Source of the DNA: an uncultured Anaerolineaceae bacterium
Lineage (GTDB): Bacteria > Chloroflexota > Anaerolineae > Anaerolineales > Anaerolineaceae
Assembly (NCBI GenBank): GCA_937890875.1
Contig: CALAEB010000124.1
Location: forward strand, 1 to 7,358
DNA length: 7,358 bases
Direction: 5' to 3'
Below, piece after piece: positions 1 through 6,943 of this stretch (its first letter is position 1; each line of letters starts with the position of its first letter). Under the pieces are notes generated by a model. That model searched no databases, was not told the origin of the DNA, and saw only the letters and a list, made by a program, of their open reading frames with translations. A program made the position numbers and the translations under genes.

Positions 1-1
1 C

Positions 2-361
2 ACAGATACAATCGATTCGATCGGTGGAATGATGGTACCTTTATCAACGATCATTATTGGATGCAAACTGGCTGAGATTCGGCCTAAAGAGATTCTAACT
101 GACAAATTGTCTTATCTTGTTTCATCATTCCGGCTGTTGGTTTTCCCAGTAATCCTCTACCTGGTTCTCAAACCCTTCAATCTTAGCAATGTACTGACAG
201 CCAGTATGGTTATTTTGACTGGATTGCCATCAGGCGCACTGAACGTTATTGTCGCAGATAAATTCCATTGCGATGAGTCATTCGCTGCAAGAGCTGTGTC
301 TCAAAGCACTTTTCTGATGGTCTTTTCTTTGCCACTGTTGTTTGTAATCTTGAGCCGTTGA
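2..361 (+). CDS. AEC-family (auxin efflux carrier type) membrane transporter, 3' end only
   Basis: The reading frame is open from the left edge, so only the last 119 residues are present; AEC permeases are usually about 300 residues with around ten membrane spans. What remains fits the family's C-terminal half. A GGMMVPLSTIIIG stretch matches the family's 'PLS..IIG' region. It is followed by a hydrophobic span after SSFRLLVFPV, a GLPSGALNVIVADKF segment resembling the family's conserved Pro/Ala-rich helix, and a last span ending at LLFVILSR. About four spans are visible. The protein would sit in the inner membrane; known members move carboxylates and other small anions. The stop is 13 bases before frlC, so the two are very probably co-transcribed. 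From this position it may import fructoselysine or a related Amadori compound, or export a product. The family call is fairly firm; the substrate is inference. Confidence 0.8.
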   Translation, partial: TDTIDSIGGMMVPLSTIIIGCKLAEIRPKEILTDKLSYLVSSFRLLVFPVILYLVLKPFNLSNVLTASMVILTGLPSGALNVIVADKFHCDESFAARAVSQSTFLMVFSLPLLFVILSR

Positions 362-374
362 GAAGGGAAAATCT

Positions 375-1193
375 ATGGAAATCGGCTTGTTTACCTCTGG
401 ATATCAACGCAATCCGCTGGACAACATATTTGAAGATGCCGCAAATTTTGGGTACAACTTCATTGAACTGTGGGGCGGACGACCACATGCTTATGCCCCG
501 GATATTCTCAATGGGGATGCAAAAAGAATCCGGGACTTGAGCAGAAAATACAGGATGCCGATTACTGTATATACGCCTGAAATGAACGCATATCCTTTTA
601 ACATCATGGCTGGCAGCGAATCAATGAGAATCGATTCAGTTAATTACGTAAAAAGGGCTATTAAAGCTGCGAAGGAAATCGGTTCGGAGTATACCCTTAT
701 CTCGGCAGGGCATGGCGGTTATATGGAAAATACGGTTACACTACGGACTCGATTGCTTAAATGTCTTCTGGAGATTAGTGATTTTGCTGCTTCGGAGCAT
801 CATAAAGTGCTTCTTGAGCCATTGACAATATACGAGAGCAATATCTGTACAACTGCCAATGAGTTAAAAAATCTGCTTGACGAGGTCAATTCCGAGTATT
901 TATTGGGAATGTGTGATGTTGTCGTTCCTTTTGTACAGCATGAATGCATTCTAACTTATTTAAATAAACTAGGTTCTAAATTGCATCATATACATGTTGT
1001 CGACAGTGATGGAAAATATGAAAAGCACATCATGCCTGGTGACGGTGTTTTGCCTCTTGATGAGCTATTACCTGCACTAAAACAAGCTGGTTATGATAAA
1101 ACACTGACGATCGAATTGGTAACCGGATATATGAATGAACCTCGTTTGTTCGCAAATAGAGCTATCAAACGGATAAGGTCCTATTTAGCTTAA
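375..1193 (+). CDS. frlC: Fructoselysine 3-epimerase FrlC (sugar phosphate isomerase/epimerase TIM barrel)
   Basis: This 272-residue cytosolic enzyme is predicted to interconvert fructoselysine and its C3 epimer psicoselysine, feeding the epimer into the fructoselysine pathway. It aligns along its whole length with my memory of E. coli FrlC (about 276 residues), sharing the start pattern G.FT.G.QR, the motif ELWGGRPHAYAPD (31-43), YTLISAGHGGY (106-116), LLEPLTIYESN (146-156), HIHVVDSDG (205-213) and ELVTGYMNEPRL (247-258). Family metal ligands appear intact: Glu148, Asp181, His207 and Glu247. The ATG at 375 is preceded by AAGGG at 363-367, seven bases away, and gives the family's N-terminus. 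The gene follows the AEC transporter by 13 bases and precedes frlD by 85 bases, as part of one operon. No truncation or frameshift is visible. Another ketose 3-epimerase specificity is possible, but the neighbouring frlD argues for fructoselysine. Confidence 0.92.
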   Translation: MEIGLFTSGYQRNPLDNIFEDAANFGYNFIELWGGRPHAYAPDILNGDAKRIRDLSRKYRMPITVYTPEMNAYPFNIMAGSESMRIDSVNYVKRAIKAAKEIGSEYTLISAGHGGYMENTVTLRTRLLKCLLEISDFAASEHHKVLLEPLTIYESNICTTANELKNLLDEVNSEYLLGMCDVVVPFVQHECILTYLNKLGSKLHHIHVVDSDGKYEKHIMPGDGVLPLDELLPALKQAGYDKTLTIELVTGYMNEPRLFANRAIKRIRSYLA

Positions 1194-1278
1194 TGTTTAT
1201 GAAGCTTTCTGAAAAACGCTACCGTGATACCATTTGGTTCTTGGAGTGATTTTTTTTGATTGTAACTATGGGTGAATT

Positions 1279-2064
1279 ATGAGAATTGCAGCGGCAGGAG
1301 ATAATTGTATTGATTATTACGATGAAACGGGGACCTGCTTTTGTGGGGGAAATTCAGTCAATGTGGCAGTATATACTGTTCGATTGGGAAATGACGCGTC
1401 GTATATTGGTGCAGTAGGAGATGACAAATTTGGGACATTGATGTGTGATGGTTTGAATCAAAAAAGTGTTGATATTTCGCATATAAAGGTACTGCATGGT
1501 AGCACTGCCCTGACGCATGTGTCCTTGGTAAACGGGGATCGTGTTTTTACAAGGTATGATGAAGGAGTGATGGGTAATTTTAAACTAACCGAGGCCGATA
1601 TCCAGTTCATTCATTCACACGATTTGTTTGTTTCAGGGTTTTGGGGAAGGACCATTAATGATTTGGAACAAATCAAAGCAGGCGGAATACTGACTGCTTT
1701 TGATTTTGCTACAAAGCTTGATGATCCTACAGTGATTCCAGCCTGCCGGTTTGTTGATTATCCTTTTTTCTCTTATGATGAAGGCAGAGATGAATATATT
1801 GAAGATTTTATGAAACAAGTATCAGCAACAGGATCAAAGGTTGTAAGCGTGACGATGGGCGTTAAGGGCAGCCTGTGTTATGACGGCTCTGAGTTTTATT
1901 CTTTCGGTTTGATCCCATGCAGAGTAGTGGATACGATGGGCGCTGGCGATTCGTATATTTCAGGCTTTTTGAAAGGCGTCCTTGAAAGGAAAGCGATTCC
2001 TGAGTGCATGAAGATGGGCGCTGAAAATGCTGCGGTCACACTTCAGTATAGCGGTGCATGGTAA
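1279..2064 (+). CDS. frlD: Fructoselysine 6-kinase FrlD (PfkB/ribokinase family)
   Basis: It is predicted to phosphorylate fructoselysine at C6 with ATP, giving fructoselysine 6-phosphate, which the deglycase FrlB (not in this window) splits to glucose 6-phosphate and lysine. The length of 261 residues equals E. coli FrlD as I remember it, and both ends match: GDNCIDYY near the N-terminus and a final YSGAW. PfkB features are present: GGNSVNVAV at 23-31, the VTMGVKGS strand-loop at 191-198, and the signature DTMGAGDSYISGF at 218-230 with catalytic base Asp224. ATG 1279 is the first possible ATG because an in-frame TGA lies at 1273-1275. The ribosome site is weak: only GGGTGA at 1270-1275 sits close upstream. 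The 85-base gap from frlC shows no clear terminator or promoter, so one transcript with frlC is likely. The gene ends 23 bases short of the convergent regulator. Confidence 0.92.
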   Translation: MRIAAAGDNCIDYYDETGTCFCGGNSVNVAVYTVRLGNDASYIGAVGDDKFGTLMCDGLNQKSVDISHIKVLHGSTALTHVSLVNGDRVFTRYDEGVMGNFKLTEADIQFIHSHDLFVSGFWGRTINDLEQIKAGGILTAFDFATKLDDPTVIPACRFVDYPFFSYDEGRDEYIEDFMKQVSATGSKVVSVTMGVKGSLCYDGSEFYSFGLIPCRVVDTMGAGDSYISGFLKGVLERKAIPECMKMGAENAAVTLQYSGAW

Positions 2065-2087
2065 TCTTCAACGGCCAAACAGTGAGG

Positions 2088-2804
2088 CTAGACAATGATT
2101 TGAAATCTGTCGCAATTGATCAACTGTAACCCACAGAAAAGAATGTTTTCTGATCTGTCATATGAAGTGGATGTAATCTTTAGAAGCGGAAATCCTTTAG
2201 TAACTTTAAGATGGTTGGCATCTTCGGGTGTTGCTCGGATGATCGTGAGTTCGCGTCGAGTGTGATAGACTTCCAGCGATTTTTTTTCTTTGATTGTCTT
2301 TATCAACTCTCTATTATTCATATCCTCATCAAGCAGGAAGCTGAAACTGTCAGGAAATTGGTTCGTTTCAACTGCGATCGGTTCATCATCAGCATAGCGA
2401 ATCCTAGTTAGAACGATGATCATCTCATTTTCTTTTTTCAATCCAAGCCTTTTTGAAATCATCTCATCTGCGAGGATTTTTTTGCATTCAAGCGTTTTGC
2501 TGCTGGGGGTCATACCGCTCATTCTGCAGGCATCTGAGAAACTGATCACAGTTTGAAGGTTCTTTTTAAATTTGGGTTTGGTGACAAATGTTCCTTTCCC
2601 TTGTTTTTTTTCTACCAGCCCTCTTTCAACCAATTCTGAAACGGCCCGTCTGGATGTAATGATACTTACGCCGTATTTATCTGCTAGATCAAACTCGGAA
2701 GGCAACTTACCTGTTTTGTCAAATTCTCCTGCTTCAATTCGAAGAAGCAAAGCTTCTTCAAGTTGTTTGTATAAAGGGATTGCACTTTCAGCAATAAGGT
2801 CCAT
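2088..2804 (-). CDS. frlR: GntR/HutC-family transcriptional regulator, probable FrlR of the fructoselysine locus
   Basis: This 238-residue protein has the two-part layout of the HutC branch of GntR regulators. The N-terminal winged helix (about 8-75) carries PLYKQLEEAL, the helix-turn-helix LPSEFDLADKYGVS and following recognition helix (34-57), and the wing LVEKKQGKGTFV (63-74). The C-terminal part (about 85-236) is a UTRA ligand-binding domain, with the typical late segments ATPEDANHLKV and GFPLLKITSTSYD. UTRA proteins usually bind a sugar phosphate or similar catabolite and then release DNA. Next to frlC and frlD, the likely effector is fructoselysine or its 6-phosphate. Divergence from E. 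coli FrlR is substantial, so the name rests mainly on context. It is convergent with frlD with a 23-base gap and no visible terminator. Its own upstream region carries a HutC-type palindrome, suggesting autoregulation. Confidence 0.82.
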   Translation of the reverse strand: MDLIAESAIPLYKQLEEALLLRIEAGEFDKTGKLPSEFDLADKYGVSIITSRRAVSELVERGLVEKKQGKGTFVTKPKFKKNLQTVISFSDACRMSGMTPSSKTLECKKILADEMISKRLGLKKENEMIIVLTRIRYADDEPIAVETNQFPDSFSFLLDEDMNNRELIKTIKEKKSLEVYHTRRELTIIRATPEDANHLKVTKGFPLLKITSTSYDRSENILFCGLQLINCDRFQIIV

Positions 2805-2808
2805 AGTT

Positions 2809-2813
2809 CTCCT
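2809..2813 (-). promoter_or_regulatory. Ribosome binding site of the GntR regulator
   Basis: On the - strand AGGAG lies four bases before the ATG at 2804-2802 (AGGAGAACTATG). It fixes the start used for the regulator. Confidence 0.75.
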
Positions 2814-2858
2814 ATTTACTGCCTAAAAAGAAAATTTTCGTTGCGAAGTTCCTGTATA

Positions 2859-2884
2859 ATGTTATATATAACATATTATAACAT
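2859..2884. promoter_or_regulatory. Candidate operator for the GntR/HutC regulator: perfect palindrome plus third half-site
   Basis: ATGTTATATATAACAT at 2859-2874 is a perfect 16-base palindrome. Its core fits the HutC-subfamily operator pattern GT-N-TATA-N-AC, with two bases in each spacer. The right half-site ATAACAT (2868-2874) recurs at 2878-2884, exactly ten bases on, so it lies on the same helix face. The site starts 55 bases upstream of the regulator's ATG and overlaps the proposed -10 element, a position suited to repression. What is seen is the symmetry and spacing; binding by the adjacent regulator is inference. The upstream operon promoter, which should carry the same site, is outside the window. 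Confidence 0.65.
2875..2883 (-). promoter_or_regulatory. Extended -10 element, probable promoter of the GntR regulator
   Basis: Read on the - strand, 2883-2875 is TGTTATAAT, a full match to the extended -10 form TG-N-TATAAT. Transcription would begin near 2868, inside the palindrome, leaving a leader of about 64 bases. No good -35 hexamer is found 16-18 bases upstream, which extended -10 promoters can tolerate. Confidence 0.5.
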
Positions 2885-3040
2885 CTTATTCTATTGTTGA
2901 ATTATTCTAATGGAATGCGAGAACTCGAAAATAGATAGGGCAAGTAATTATCTGAAAAATCAGGCCTGTAACTTCCAAAGTCGGAAACTGACTGTGAAGC
3001 CTATGGACAAGTGGAATCCACATTCGCTCACAGGATTTAC

Positions 3041-3168
3041 ATCGCTGATTTCCATCAGAATTGCAGTGATCAGTTGCAACCAGGCTGCTTCATTGGGAAA
3101 GATGCTCACGAATTAGGTCTCTTAAATATCTCACAATGTAACCCTTCCAATTTTCCAGCTGTTCGGAT
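3041..3168 (-). pseudogene. Decayed IS256-family (mutator-type) transposase, C-terminal fragment with frameshift
   Basis: Two adjoining - strand frames together spell the C-terminal signature of IS256-type DDE transposases. The first (3168 down to 3109) reads IRTAGKLEGLHCEIFKRPNS, close to the family pattern 'RTTN.LE.LNREI.RRT'. The second (3109 down to 3041) begins VSIFPNEAAW and continues LQLITAILMEISD, matching the family's near-invariant '(V)xIFPNE' and 'LMEI.(D/E)EW' end. They join with a one-base loss: TCG and GTG share base 3109, and the first frame stops at 3106-3108. Beyond 3041 the usual ending (EW..., RYL) is gone, and before 3168 no N-terminal or catalytic region is recognisable. 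Only about 43 of the roughly 400 residues of such a transposase remain. It cannot be functional. It marks an old insertion and deletion between the frl locus and the sensor gene. Confidence 0.8.
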
Positions 3169-3292
3169 GGTTTGGCTTTCCGTCAAGGATGTGTTTATAT
3201 CCTGTTGGGTACTGGTACTTGCAGAGCGTACGCTTCGCGCCGCTCGACATGACAAGATTTTTATTTTGACACTTAAACCAACGCTGGAATGG

Positions 3293-6200
3293 TTATTGAC
3301 TTGGCCGGCTGCGGAACGCCTGCGGCGAGAGCCCGGTATATTTGCGGAAAACCCGGCTGAAATACGCGGGATCATAGAAGCCGAGATGGCAGGCGATCAT
3401 CGTAACGCTGTCCGAAGACTGCAAAAGCAGCTCCTTCGCTTTTTGGGTTCGCAGACGGTTCAGATACTCCCAGGGCGTCATCCCCACTTCCGCGCAGAAA
3501 ATATGTGTCAGGTAATTCTCGCTGACGCCTACGGCCCGTGCGATCTCCTGCCGGCTGAACACATTCCGGTAATTTTGATACAGAAAAGCCAGTGCCTGCT
3601 TGACCAGCTTACTGGTCGGCTGCGCCAAAAAGCCGGCTTCGGTCCCCAGCGTTTTCTGGAGCAGCCCCAGCGCTGCCTCATTCGACAGCAGGTCTTTATT
3701 TTGGAAAATCACCTTTGCGTAATCCAGCTTTTGAATGTCTGCCTGTGTGATCAGTTTGCCGCTCAGCACCAGCACCGGCACGTGACTGATTTTCGGGCTG
3801 CTCCGGATCCGGTCGAGCACCGTGAAACCGTCGATCTTGGGCATCACTAGGTCCAGCAGTACCAGGCTGGGGACAGTTCCGGACAGAATTTCCAGCGCTT
3901 CGGCGCCGTCTTTCGCCTCGATGATTTTATAGCCCGGAACGGCCTCATGCACCAGGTCCCGGTAGAGCCTTCGCGCTTCGGGATCGTCATCGACGATCAG
4001 GATCGGGCGGTGAACGGACTTTAAGGAGTGAATGTATTCGATCAACGTTTTGGCGTTCACCGGTTTGGTCAGGATACTGGTGAATCCGGCCGGCGCTTCT
4101 TCCGCGTCGCGGCCGTAAAGGATAAAGGGGATGTGGCAATAGTCGGGGTAACCGCGCAGATTTTCGATGATCGCCCAGTCTTCCGCGGCGGCATGCGCAA
4201 TGTCCCAGGCCAGTGCGCAGGGCCGGTGCTTCTGCAGCAGATCGACCATCTCGGCGCATTTTTTGACCGGCACGATGGAAAGCCCTTGGGTCAGACTCAG
4301 CTCGCTCAGTTTGGCCGGCGGCGTTTCGGCCGCGCTGATCAGCAGGATGGCAGGGTTGGTCATTGTCGAAAAATAGCCGATCTTGCCGGTCAGCGACGGC
4401 AGCGGCAGATAAACATGGAATATGGATCCCTGGCCAACCCGGCTTTCGAGGCTCATGGCGCCGTAATGCAGCGCGACCAGCCGCCGGGTGATGCTCAATC
4501 CTAATCCGATACCTTCCGAGCGACGCGAGCGGCGCGAGCGGCGGCCAGGCAAATCGGCGGAGATGAAGGGTTCAAAAATTTGCTCCTGCTGGTCGGCCGG
4601 GATGCCCAGACCGGTGTCCTTCACCCACAGATGGAGATGCGGCGGTTCAACTTTGGCCCCCAGCACGATTTCGCCTTTCTTCGTGAATTTCCGTGCGTTG
4701 CTGAGCAGATTCAGCAGAATCTGGCGCAGGCGGACCGGATCGCCGTATAAAACCGGCAGCCGTTTCGGCAGTTCCAGCTTCCAGGAAATCTGGCTGTCAG
4801 CGGTATCCGCGATGCTGTGGAAGACGTCTTCGAAGAATGTTTTTGCGGAAATGTACTCCGGGAAGAGTTCCAGTTCATCGATCTCAGCGCGCGAAAGGTC
4901 CAACAGGTCGTTGATGATCCGGTTCAGATGTTCGCTGCTTTGGTAAATATGCTGCTGATCGTGAACAAGCCGCGCGGGCAGATCCATGTGGTAAGGATTG
5001 GGTTTCTGCAGCGCGAGTTCGCTGTATCCCATGATGATGTTGAGCGGGGAGCGCAGTTCGTGCCCGACATTGGCCAGCAGGCGGGTCTTTAAATGGTTGG
5101 CTTTTTCGGCCATGGCTCTGGCTTCAACCGCTTCCGCGTAAAGTTCTGCGTTGCGCATGGCGATGCCTAATTGATCCGCCAGCGACTGCAGGCCGATCAA
5201 TTCCGTGCGCAGGTGGTGTGAAAAATGCTGGCTGTGCAGATCCAGCAGACCGAGGATCTCGTCATCGATGCGGATCGGCAGGATGACCCGGGTGCGCGTA
5301 GCGGGCCAGAGTGGGTCGGTGGGGTATTGCGTATTGGTGAGCGTATCCGGAATGAAGATCGCCTCATTGGTATGGATGACTTCCTGCAAAGGCCCAAGCG
5401 GATCGACCGGCGGAGTGGCTTCGTTGTATGCGACGTCATCGACCTGTTCCAGAATCAGCGTTTTATTTTCCTTGTGATAAAGAAAGAACTGAACGTGATC
5501 GTATCCATAATTGGAACGGATTAAGTTTGCGATTTCCTTACATAATTCTCTGCGGTCCAGCAGCGCTCCCACCCTGCGATTGATGGCCGTGCTGGTCTCC
5601 AGTTGGGTGATCTGCTCCCGTTCCAATTGCCGGTTGACTCCTACCAAGCGGCTGGGCAGACTGGCAATGTCGATTAATTTACGCTTGATCGCGTCATTGA
5701 CATTTTCGCCGGTGATCAGACGGGGCAGGTAGCCGTAATGTTCTGGCAGCGTTTCCCCCTGGGCGGCCTGGAAGGCCAGCTCTACCGCACGGGTGCCGAA
5801 TTCGGAGGCGGAGGTCTCAACCGTCGCACTGAAGCTGCCGTCGGCGATTGCGGCCAGTGCCTGCGGATCACCGTTCACGCCGGCAATCAAAACGCGCTCG
5901 TCCAGGATGCCGGATTTCTGCAGTGCGTCGCGCGAAGCCAGTGCCAGCGAATCCGATAAGCCGAAGATCGCGTTGATTGGGCTGCCAAACTGTAAGAGAG
6001 CCTGTTGGATCTGCGGGTAAGCTTGGTCGTAGCGCCAGTAACTCGGAAAATGCTCCCAATCAATACCGCTGAATTTTTGCAGCGCGTCTGAAAACCCGCT
6101 CAGCCGGCTTTGACCGTTTTCTCCGCCTTGCTCAGAAAGGCCGCCGACGCAGAGGATCCTGCCACGCCCGTTCAGTTTCTCGGCCAAAAAATGGCCGACC

Positions 6201-6538
6201 ATCTTGCCGGCCTCATAGAGTCCCGCTGGGGAAACGAACAGTGGGTGGCGGATGTTTGATTCGGCAAGATAAATTGCCGGCAGGTCATTTTTCAGGATGC
6301 TGCGGATCAGTTCATTGGGAAGGTTCCAGCAAATCAGCGCATCCAGTTTCTGGGCCAACAGTTCTTCAAGCAGGTTGGTTTGCTCGCGCGAAGAAAACGT
6401 GTCCGGGTTGCCCGCCATCTCGATCGGAATTAATTCCACTCCGAATTGTTGAGCCTTGTGTTGGACAGCTTCTTGAACCTGGACCCAAAAGGGATCGTAG
6501 GGACCGATTTGTGCGCCGATTCGTTTTGAACGTTTCAT
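3293..6538 (-). CDS. Cytosolic hybrid sensor kinase: sugar-binding-like domain, GAF, histidine kinase, two receivers, AraC-type DNA-binding domain
   Basis: This 1081-residue protein joins sensing, phosphorelay and DNA binding in one chain. Residues 1-270 resemble a LacI/ribose-binding-protein-type domain (YDPFW at 14-18, FGLSDSLALASRDAL, GVNGDPQALAAIADGSFSAT). About 325-465 is a GAF domain, followed by a helical linker. The kinase core has His493 in HELRSP, the N-box with Asn610 and Asn614, DTGLGIP at 641-647, FEPF at 655-658 and GIGLGLSI at 676-683. The first receiver (about 728-838) is degenerate. The second (844-962) keeps Asp850-852, phosphoacceptor Asp896, Ser926 and Lys948. An AraC-type double helix-turn-helix fills 978-1077 and ends in the signature IACHLGFYDPAYFSRVFRKY. 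No signal peptide or membrane span is seen, so the ligand is probably cytoplasmic. The ATG at 6538 is the only sensible start: an in-frame stop lies seven codons upstream. No Shine-Dalgarno precedes it. Ligand and target genes cannot be read from the sequence. Confidence 0.9.
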   Translation of the reverse strand: MKRSKRIGAQIGPYDPFWVQVQEAVQHKAQQFGVELIPIEMAGNPDTFSSREQTNLLEELLAQKLDALICWNLPNELIRSILKNDLPAIYLAESNIRHPLFVSPAGLYEAGKMVGHFLAEKLNGRGRILCVGGLSEQGGENGQSRLSGFSDALQKFSGIDWEHFPSYWRYDQAYPQIQQALLQFGSPINAIFGLSDSLALASRDALQKSGILDERVLIAGVNGDPQALAAIADGSFSATVETSASEFGTRAVELAFQAAQGETLPEHYGYLPRLITGENVNDAIKRKLIDIASLPSRLVGVNRQLEREQITQLETSTAINRRVGALLDRRELCKEIANLIRSNYGYDHVQFFLYHKENKTLILEQVDDVAYNEATPPVDPLGPLQEVIHTNEAIFIPDTLTNTQYPTDPLWPATRTRVILPIRIDDEILGLLDLHSQHFSHHLRTELIGLQSLADQLGIAMRNAELYAEAVEARAMAEKANHLKTRLLANVGHELRSPLNIIMGYSELALQKPNPYHMDLPARLVHDQQHIYQSSEHLNRIINDLLDLSRAEIDELELFPEYISAKTFFEDVFHSIADTADSQISWKLELPKRLPVLYGDPVRLRQILLNLLSNARKFTKKGEIVLGAKVEPPHLHLWVKDTGLGIPADQQEQIFEPFISADLPGRRSRRSRRSEGIGLGLSITRRLVALHYGAMSLESRVGQGSIFHVYLPLPSLTGKIGYFSTMTNPAILLISAAETPPAKLSELSLTQGLSIVPVKKCAEMVDLLQKHRPCALAWDIAHAAAEDWAIIENLRGYPDYCHIPFILYGRDAEEAPAGFTSILTKPVNAKTLIEYIHSLKSVHRPILIVDDDPEARRLYRDLVHEAVPGYKIIEAKDGAEALEILSGTVPSLVLLDLVMPKIDGFTVLDRIRSSPKISHVPVLVLSGKLITQADIQKLDYAKVIFQNKDLLSNEAALGLLQKTLGTEAGFLAQPTSKLVKQALAFLYQNYRNVFSRQEIARAVGVSENYLTHIFCAEVGMTPWEYLNRLRTQKAKELLLQSSDSVTMIACHLGFYDPAYFSRVFRKYTGLSPQAFRSRPSQ
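4517..4543. repeat. Three tandem 9-base units encoding Arg-Arg-Ser in the kinase ATP lid
   Basis: The + strand has CGAGCGACG followed by two copies of CGAGCGGCG. On the coding strand this gives (Arg-Arg-Ser) three times, residues 666-674 of the sensor kinase, between the F-box and the G2 glycine box. The 9-base period keeps the frame, so copy-number change by slippage would lengthen or shorten the ATP lid without breaking the protein. Confidence 0.85.
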
Positions 6539-6912
6539 GGCTTTTTTATTAAGTGTAATCTATATCTGGGATGCGCGAGTCCCGGCGTACAGCCGAAGTG
6601 CGTTTCAGCCTGTATTTAATATACATTGATCCTGATTTATGTTCTTGGACAGAAAAACTTCTTTAATGAACAATAAACCGCTCTTTTGAGTCAACCGCAA
6701 ATCACTGGCCCGTGTAGGGGAGCGCATTGTGTAGCATGAATGCTCGGCCTGCAGGGTCTGCAACCGGCGGACAAATGCCTGCGCCATAAATGCGTACGCG
6801 TGTAAGGGCACTTGTGAGAGAGCAATTCTGCCTGGGTTGTGTTTTTTTCCTGTTGTTTCGCGCTTTTGTCCAAACCGGTCAGGAATCTTTTATGTATACT
6901 GTGGTTACAGGG

Positions 6913-6933
6913 CCGGAGTTGACACCGCTCCGG
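6913..6933 (+). promoter_or_regulatory. Small hairpin in the leader of the receiver gene
   Basis: CCGGAG (6913-6918) and CTCCGG (6928-6933) are perfect inverted arms around a 9-base loop. The hairpin ends ten bases before the AAGGAG of the ribosome site, so it could affect translation or mRNA stability. It has no following T-run and is not a terminator. It is flanked by similar GGTTACAG (6903-6910) and GGTTTACAG (6932-6940). Confidence 0.4.
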
Positions 6934-6943
6934 TTTACAGTAA

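Larger units (their letters stand above)
2805..3292. other. Intergenic stretch between the frl block and the sensor gene
   Basis: These 488 bases hold no intact gene. The left end carries the regulator's leader, promoter and operator. The middle (3041-3168) contains an IS256-type transposase relic on the - strand. GTGGAATCCAC at 3011-3021 is a short perfect inverted repeat around one base, flanked by imperfect outer arms TGTGAAGC (2993-3000) and GCTCACA (3026-3032). It lies just past the relic's recognisable end and could be debris of the element's terminus, though I cannot match it to a known end. From 3169 to 3292 I see only a GC-rich patch with the palindrome AGCGTACGCT (3225-3234) and an AT-rich tract before the sensor gene's stop. 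No convincing terminator is present for the sensor gene. Confidence 0.6.

Noticed and set aside
1246..1275. GTG-initiated nine-codon frame before frlD, in the same frame as frlD
   Set aside because: GGAG overlaps the GTG itself, so it is not a usable ribosome site. The peptide is mostly encoded by a T-run and is probably chance.
2855..2860. Perfect TATAAT on the + strand
   Set aside because: No -35 element at proper spacing and no + strand gene downstream. It is probably part of the AT-rich operator region.
3224..3245. Possible terminator hairpin GAGCG...CGCTC downstream of the kinase gene
   Set aside because: On the - strand no T-run follows. The stem is five base pairs with a 12-base loop.
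3130..3250. Open - strand frame starting MSSGAKRTLCKYQYPTG
   Set aside because: No family resemblance and no ribosome site. It lies in a different frame from the transposase relic that covers part of the same bases.
3251..3275. AT-rich tract with TTGACA (3266-3271) reminiscent of some IS ends or a -35 box
   Set aside because: No -10 element at proper spacing, no matching inverted repeat elsewhere in the window and no target duplication.
3011..3850. 279-residue open frame on the + strand
   Set aside because: Most of it is antisense to the receiver and AraC part of the kinase gene. Its translation resembles no family and it has no ribosome site.
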